A stretch of DNA of 64,000 nt from the NCBI RefSeq assembly GCF_030931715.1, contig NZ_CP133261.1, positions 3,140,643-3,204,642 of the forward strand, given 5' to 3'. This document shows, piece by piece, positions 60,106 to 64,000 of the stretch (position 1 is the first letter of the stretch; each line of letters opens with the position of its first letter). Position numbers and translations under genes: made by a program. The notes beneath the pieces were generated by a model. It was not told where the DNA came from. It saw nothing but the letters and a program-made list of their open reading frames with translations, and did no database searches. The stretch comes from Tissierella sp. MB52-C2 (GTDB lineage Bacteria; Bacillota; Clostridia; Tissierellales; Tissierellaceae).

Positions 60106-61563
60106 TTGAAGATATTGATTGGTAAAGGTGGACAAGTAGAAGTGTTACTTATCTTTAAGGAAACTGAGCAATTAGATAAATCACAAGAGTTATATGATTA
60201 TCTAAAAGAGAGAGAAATCTTTAAGGCTGCCTCTGGTGAAGTCTATTCAGATATTTCACCTAAGGGAAATAATATCATCCTATTGGGACTGGGAGAAAAA
60301 GAAAAATTAACTCTTGAGTCTCTCAGAAAAGCCTTTTACACATTAGGTAAAGAGCTGATGAAATATAAGGTAGAATCAGCAGAAGTAGAAGTACCTAAAT
60401 TTGAAAATCTTTGCTATAAAGAGACTAATATGGCCATAGCAGAAGGTCTTTTACAGTCAGAATATGCATTTGAAAAATATCTATCAGAACAGAAAACAAA
60501 ACCTACAGTTAAAGAATTTTTCCTAAATGTACTAGAAGATAAAAAAGATAAAGTTGAAGAAGGAATTGAAGAAATCAACAATATAATAGAAGGCATATTC
60601 TTAGCAAGAGACTTAATAAATGAGCCTGCAATAGTTATGACACCTAAGGAATTAGCAATTAGAGCAAAGGAAGAATTGTCTCCTTTAGGAGTTGAAGTAG
60701 AAGTCTTTGGTGAAGAAAAAATAGAAGAACTTGGTATGAAATCATTTTTAGCCGTATCTAAAGGCTCTGCCAATGAACCTCAATTTATTATAATGAAATG
60801 GAATGGAAATAAAGCATCTAAGGAAAAACTTGCTTTAGTAGGCAAGGGATTAACTTATGATTCAGGCGGATATTCCATTAAGCCATCAGAAGGTATGGCA
60901 ACTATGTATGTAGATATGGCAGGTTCTGGGGTTGTTATCGGAGCTATGAAATCCATTGCTAAGTCTAAATTAAACAAAAATGTAGTAGCCATAGTGGCAG
61001 CTTGTGAAAACTTAATTTCTGGTGAAGCTTATAAGCCCGGAGATATAATTGGTTCTATGGCTGGGAAAACCATAGAAGTATTAAATACAGATGCAGAAGG
61101 AAGGCTGACTTTAGCCGATGCATTATACTATGCAGCAACTATTGAAAAAGCTGATAAAATAGTAGATGTGGCAACTCTTACAGGAGCTTGTATCATAGCT
61201 TTAGGTAGTATATATACTGGTGCCATAACCAATAATGAGGAATTTATGTCAGAAGTAGAAAAAGCATCTAAGAAAGCTGGAGAACCTGTATGGCAACTTC
61301 CATCAAATGATGAGTATAGAGATTTAATAAAGGGAACTACTGGAGATTTAAAAAATGTTGGTGGAAGGCAAGCAGGTACCATAACTGCTGGACTTTTCTT
61401 AGAAGAATTTGTAAATGATATTCCTTGGGTTCATTTAGATATAGCTGGAACATCATATCTACCTGCTGGAACTGGATACCTACCAAAGGGCGCTACAGGG
61501 GTTTCCGTGAAGACTTTATATAATTTGGCAAAGGATTGTAATTGTAGCTGTGAACATAAATAA
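60106..61563 (+). CDS. pepA: Leucyl aminopeptidase (M17)
   Basis: Cytosolic two-metal aminopeptidase cutting N-terminal residues from peptides. 485 residues: DLINEPAIVMTPKELAIRA, GKGLTYDSGGYSIKPSEGM (metal-site Lys and Asp), MAGSGVVIGAMKSI, and the signature VLNTDAEGRLTLADAL (NTDAEGRL). C-terminal HLDIAGTSYLPAGTGYLPKGATG fits the family; the last few residues NCSCEH are Cys-rich. TTG start behind GGGGTG. Single gene with its own terminator. Confidence 0.96.
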   Translation: MKILIGKGGQVEVLLIFKETEQLDKSQELYDYLKEREIFKAASGEVYSDISPKGNNIILLGLGEKEKLTLESLRKAFYTLGKELMKYKVESAEVEVPKFENLCYKETNMAIAEGLLQSEYAFEKYLSEQKTKPTVKEFFLNVLEDKKDKVEEGIEEINNIIEGIFLARDLINEPAIVMTPKELAIRAKEELSPLGVEVEVFGEEKIEELGMKSFLAVSKGSANEPQFIIMKWNGNKASKEKLALVGKGLTYDSGGYSIKPSEGMATMYVDMAGSGVVIGAMKSIAKSKLNKNVVAIVAACENLISGEAYKPGDIIGSMAGKTIEVLNTDAEGRLTLADALYYAATIEKADKIVDVATLTGACIIALGSIYTGAITNNEEFMSEVEKASKKAGEPVWQLPSNDEYRDLIKGTTGDLKNVGGRQAGTITAGLFLEEFVNDIPWVHLDIAGTSYLPAGTGYLPKGATGVSVKTLYNLAKDCNCSCEHK

Positions 61564-61593
61564 AAAAAGCTAGAGGAAACTCTAGCTTTTTTT
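61562..61593. terminator. Terminator between pepA and the MFS gene
   Basis: Stem AAAAAAAGCTAGAG / CTCTAGCTTTTTTT, loop GAAA, works on both strands between convergent genes. Confidence 0.92.
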
Positions 61594-61621
61594 ATTCCTA
61601 ATGGAAAACTTCATAATATAT

Positions 61622-62812
61622 TTATTTCTTTTTCCCTGTAAATGTAATTCCTATGGCAATTATAAGAAGTATTCCAGCCACCATATATGCATAATTATAA
61701 GTTCCTCTAGAATCCAATATAGTAGCTGCCGTCATAGGTCCTATTACTCCCCCTAGTCCCCAAGCTGTAAACAATATTCCATAAATCATTCCAAAATTTT
61801 TACTTCCATAGGCATCTGATGCCATGGCTGGAAATATGGAAAATCCTCCTCCATAGCATAATCCTGCTATTGCCACTCCGAGACTAAGAAGTATCACATT
61901 TGAATACATGGAAAAACTAAACATATTAATCATTTGTAATATAAATATTATCCTAACTAAAGTAAGTCTTTCTACTTTGTCAGATATAAGACCCCCTAAT
62001 ACTCTACCTAAACTATTGAAAATAGATAATATAATAACTAAAACAAATCCAGCTTCCCAATTTATCTGAAGCTTTGCTATATTAGATATATGCCCAATAA
62101 TCATAAGTCCCGCCGATGAAGATAGTCCAAGCATTACCCATAGTTTATAAAAGTACTTATCCTTAATTATATATTTCCAATCGTAATCTATACTTATATT
62201 TTTATCTTTATTTACTTCTCCACCTGCTTCCATTAATTCCTGTGGTGGATTTTTTATAATTAAGGATAATGGAATCCCTGTAAGCAGTACAAATACTCCA
62301 AGATAAGTAAAGGTCTTTCCCATGCCAACAGACCCTATGAGATAGTTAGCTAAAGGTGAATAAAATGCAGAGGATAATCCTACTCCTGCAACGACTATTC
62401 CAGTTACCATACCCTTTTTTTCAGGTGGAAACCACTTCACCCCTGTGGCAGCAGTGGCTACGTTTATTATTCCAGATCCTGCACCTACTAAAACACCCAT
62501 GGTGATTGTCATAATAGCTGGACTCTCAGTTAAACCAGAAAGAAATACTCCTACTCCAACTAAAATACTACCACCTAGTGCTGGAATAGTAGGCCCCTTT
62601 GAATCTACTATCTTTCCAAATATAACCATAGCAATTACAAAAGTTATAGTTAATGTAGTATAGGGAAGTGATGCTTCCTTACCTGTCCAGCCTAATTGAT
62701 TTATTAAAGCCTTGCTAATTACGCTCCACACATATAGTATGGCTGAAATAAAGTTAATACCTGCTGCTGCCAATAAAACCATATAGCTTTTTTTATTTGC
62801 AACTCTTTCCAT
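61622..62812 (-). CDS. MFS transporter, OFA (oxalate/formate antiporter-like) family
   Basis: 396 residues, twelve membrane segments. YMVLLAAAGINFISAILYVWSVIS at the start, GAGSGIINVATAATGVKWFPPEKKGMVTGIVVAGVGLSSAFYSPLA and AGLCYGGGFSIFPAMASDAYGSKNFG fit the OFA group of monocarboxylate transporters. Substrate unknown. Alone on the minus strand, convergent with pepA. Confidence 0.85.
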   Translation of the reverse strand: MERVANKKSYMVLLAAAGINFISAILYVWSVISKALINQLGWTGKEASLPYTTLTITFVIAMVIFGKIVDSKGPTIPALGGSILVGVGVFLSGLTESPAIMTITMGVLVGAGSGIINVATAATGVKWFPPEKKGMVTGIVVAGVGLSSAFYSPLANYLIGSVGMGKTFTYLGVFVLLTGIPLSLIIKNPPQELMEAGGEVNKDKNISIDYDWKYIIKDKYFYKLWVMLGLSSSAGLMIIGHISNIAKLQINWEAGFVLVIILSIFNSLGRVLGGLISDKVERLTLVRIIFILQMINMFSFSMYSNVILLSLGVAIAGLCYGGGFSIFPAMASDAYGSKNFGMIYGILFTAWGLGGVIGPMTAATILDSRGTYNYAYMVAGILLIIAIGITFTGKKK

Positions 62813-63062
62813 AGTCCCCTCCTTATGAAGTTATTGTTTACAAAATTTCTAACTGCTGTTCGCCTGTTAGAGCACTGCTTTCACCTGATTTTCATAGCTA
62901 TATTATATATAAGAACGAAGGTTTGGTCAATCTGTTTATTCTAGGTTACAATTCACCCCTTTGCAAAACTAAAGATATTCTTAATAGTCTTTTTGATAAA
63001 GATAATATAATTATTTAAAAAACATATAAATTAATATTGGACTTTTTTTAAGAGGTGATTTT

Positions 63063-64000
63063 TTGAATAAAAATGGATTTATTTATGGTTCAGTATTTAT
63101 GGTTTTTATGAATTTCTTTATGAGGATTATTGGATTTGCTTATGATATTTTCCTATCTAAGCTTTTGGGAGCAGAAGCCATGGGATTATTTCAAATTGGA
63201 ATGTCTACTCTTATGACATTTCTGATTATAACTATTTCTGGAATTCCCACTGCCCTTACAAAGATAATCGCAGAAGAAAACTCTAAAAGTGGTTCCAATA
63301 ATGCGGAGGGCATCTTTAAATTAACATTTATATTTAATTTTTTCCTAGCCATTTTACTTAGTGGAATCTTAATATTTTTCTCAGATATTATTGCTACTAA
63401 AATGCTTAAAAATCAAGATATGATCCTTGGAGTATATTTCATGGTTCCAGCGATTATTATTCTTTCTTTAAGTAACGTCTTAAAGGCCTATTTTTATGGA
63501 ATGAAGAATATGGTAACTCCTAGTCTTGCACAAATAATTGAACATCTAACTAGATTTATCATAGTGTTGGCTATCCTCTATTATGTAAAACCTACAGACC
63601 CTATTGATGGAGCCATAATAGCTTTACTTGGTATTAGTATTGGAGAATTTTTTGACTTATTATGGTCATATTTTTTTAAAAAACATTTATATAAAAAGAA
63701 AAAAAGCTCCTATAAAGTAAGCAGTATACCTTTATTCCTGAAACTTTTAACTATGGCAGTGCCTCTGACTATTGCAGGCTCATTTCAGGTTGTATTTAGA
63801 TTTACTAATACTGTTTTGATTCCCAATAGACTTATGGCTGCAGGATATAGTAGTAGTGAGGCTGTGGCAACCTTTGGTAGAATCATGGGGATGGCTATGC
63901 CACTTATTCACTTATCATTTATAGTCACCTCTGCCTTAGTTCTTAATTTAATTCCAAGTCTATCAGAGCAGATGGCTTTAAAAAGATATAGGGAGATGAA
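63063..64000 (+). CDS. SpoVB-like polysaccharide flippase (MOP/MATE superfamily), cut by right edge
   Basis: At least 312 residues; continues past the window. It begins at TTG 63063 behind AGAGGTGA with membrane segments one after another: FIYGSVFMVFMNFFMRIIGFAYD, LLGAEAMGLFQIGMSTLMTF, ISGIPTALTKIIAEENSKS, YFMVPAIIILSLSNVLKAYFYG, and LLTMAVPLTIAGSFQVVFRFTN. GAEAMGLFQIGMS and GIPTALTKIIAEE are typical for SpoVB (lipid-linked peptidoglycan precursor or cortex flippase). Paralogues are common, so the exact member is unsure. Confidence 0.88.
   Translation, partial: MNKNGFIYGSVFMVFMNFFMRIIGFAYDIFLSKLLGAEAMGLFQIGMSTLMTFLIITISGIPTALTKIIAEENSKSGSNNAEGIFKLTFIFNFFLAILLSGILIFFSDIIATKMLKNQDMILGVYFMVPAIIILSLSNVLKAYFYGMKNMVTPSLAQIIEHLTRFIIVLAILYYVKPTDPIDGAIIALLGISIGEFFDLLWSYFFKKHLYKKKKSSYKVSSIPLFLKLLTMAVPLTIAGSFQVVFRFTNTVLIPNRLMAAGYSSSEAVATFGRIMGMAMPLIHLSFIVTSALVLNLIPSLSEQMALKRYREM

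Overview
The window looks like chromosome from a low-GC, spore-forming, strictly anaerobic Firmicute of the Clostridia/Tissierellia kind. The reasons are AT-rich DNA with strong AGGAGG ribosome sites, frequent TTG and GTG starts, sporulation genes (gin/csfB, bofA, a spoVB-like flippase), a B. subtilis-like yaa/yab gene order, a clostridial collagenase, corrinoid methyltransferases, a glycyl-radical enzyme, double-cubane-type reductases, and at least four genes that only read through if an in-frame UGA is decoded as selenocysteine. No selenocysteine machinery, CRISPR array, integrase or transposase lies in the window.

Layout. (1) 1-2434: the N-terminal part of a secreted M9 collagenase, cut by the window edge. 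(2) 3085-11355: a leftward tryptophan/chorismate operon trpE-D-C-F-B-A-aroF-aroC with its own promoter and a tryptophan T-box leader that carries two consecutive antiterminator/terminator modules behind one Stem I. (3) 11518-15188: a YabE-like 3D-domain cell-wall protein and a Cache-PAS-GGDEF-HD-GYP c-di-GMP protein. (4) 15412-18281: a HerA-NurA DNA end-processing pair. (5) 18375-26861: the housekeeping/sporulation block rsmI, trmN6-like, ferredoxin, ricT, holB, two darA paralogues, tmk, an Orn/Lys/Arg decarboxylase, gin, ctc/rplY, bofA, yaaL, close to the B. subtilis order.

(6) 26937-34949: the most striking part, a metal or organometal handling island. It has a MerB-like lyase with Cys-Sec, a DsrE-like protein, a Sec-x-x-Cys thioredoxin-like protein, a permease and a lipid- or membrane-anchored protein ending in Cys-Cys. 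Next come a CopZ-like metallochaperone, a MerR regulator with two classic 20-bp-spacer operators, a second substrate-binding lipoprotein, and an ABC importer whose permease and binding protein both carry in-frame UGA (Sec) codons. This matches what I recall of the SAO (selenocysteine-assisted organometal) families SaoL/D/T/E/C/P/A/B. The four UGA genes look like truncated pseudogenes to a standard ORF caller.

(7) 35144-58297: a large leftward accessory block. It contains two double-cubane-type reductases, a GGDEF protein, a corrinoid methyltransferase system (corrinoid protein, three UroD/MtaA-type proteins and a RACo-like reductive activator), a MetNIQ-like importer with an inserted DUF169 gene, a PsuG-like glycosidase, a YjjI-type glycyl-radical enzyme, a nucleoside-type ABC importer, a tautomerase, another UroD-type methyltransferase and a PfkB sugar/nucleoside kinase. 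Four of its transcription units share a 16-17-bp upstream motif at nearly constant distance, which suggests one regulon for uptake and breakdown of a modified, perhaps methylated, nucleoside-like compound (inference).

(8) 58671-64000: ZIP metal transporter, a tiny membrane protein, tRNA-Val(GAC), leucyl aminopeptidase, an MFS transporter and the start of a SpoVB-like flippase cut by the right edge.
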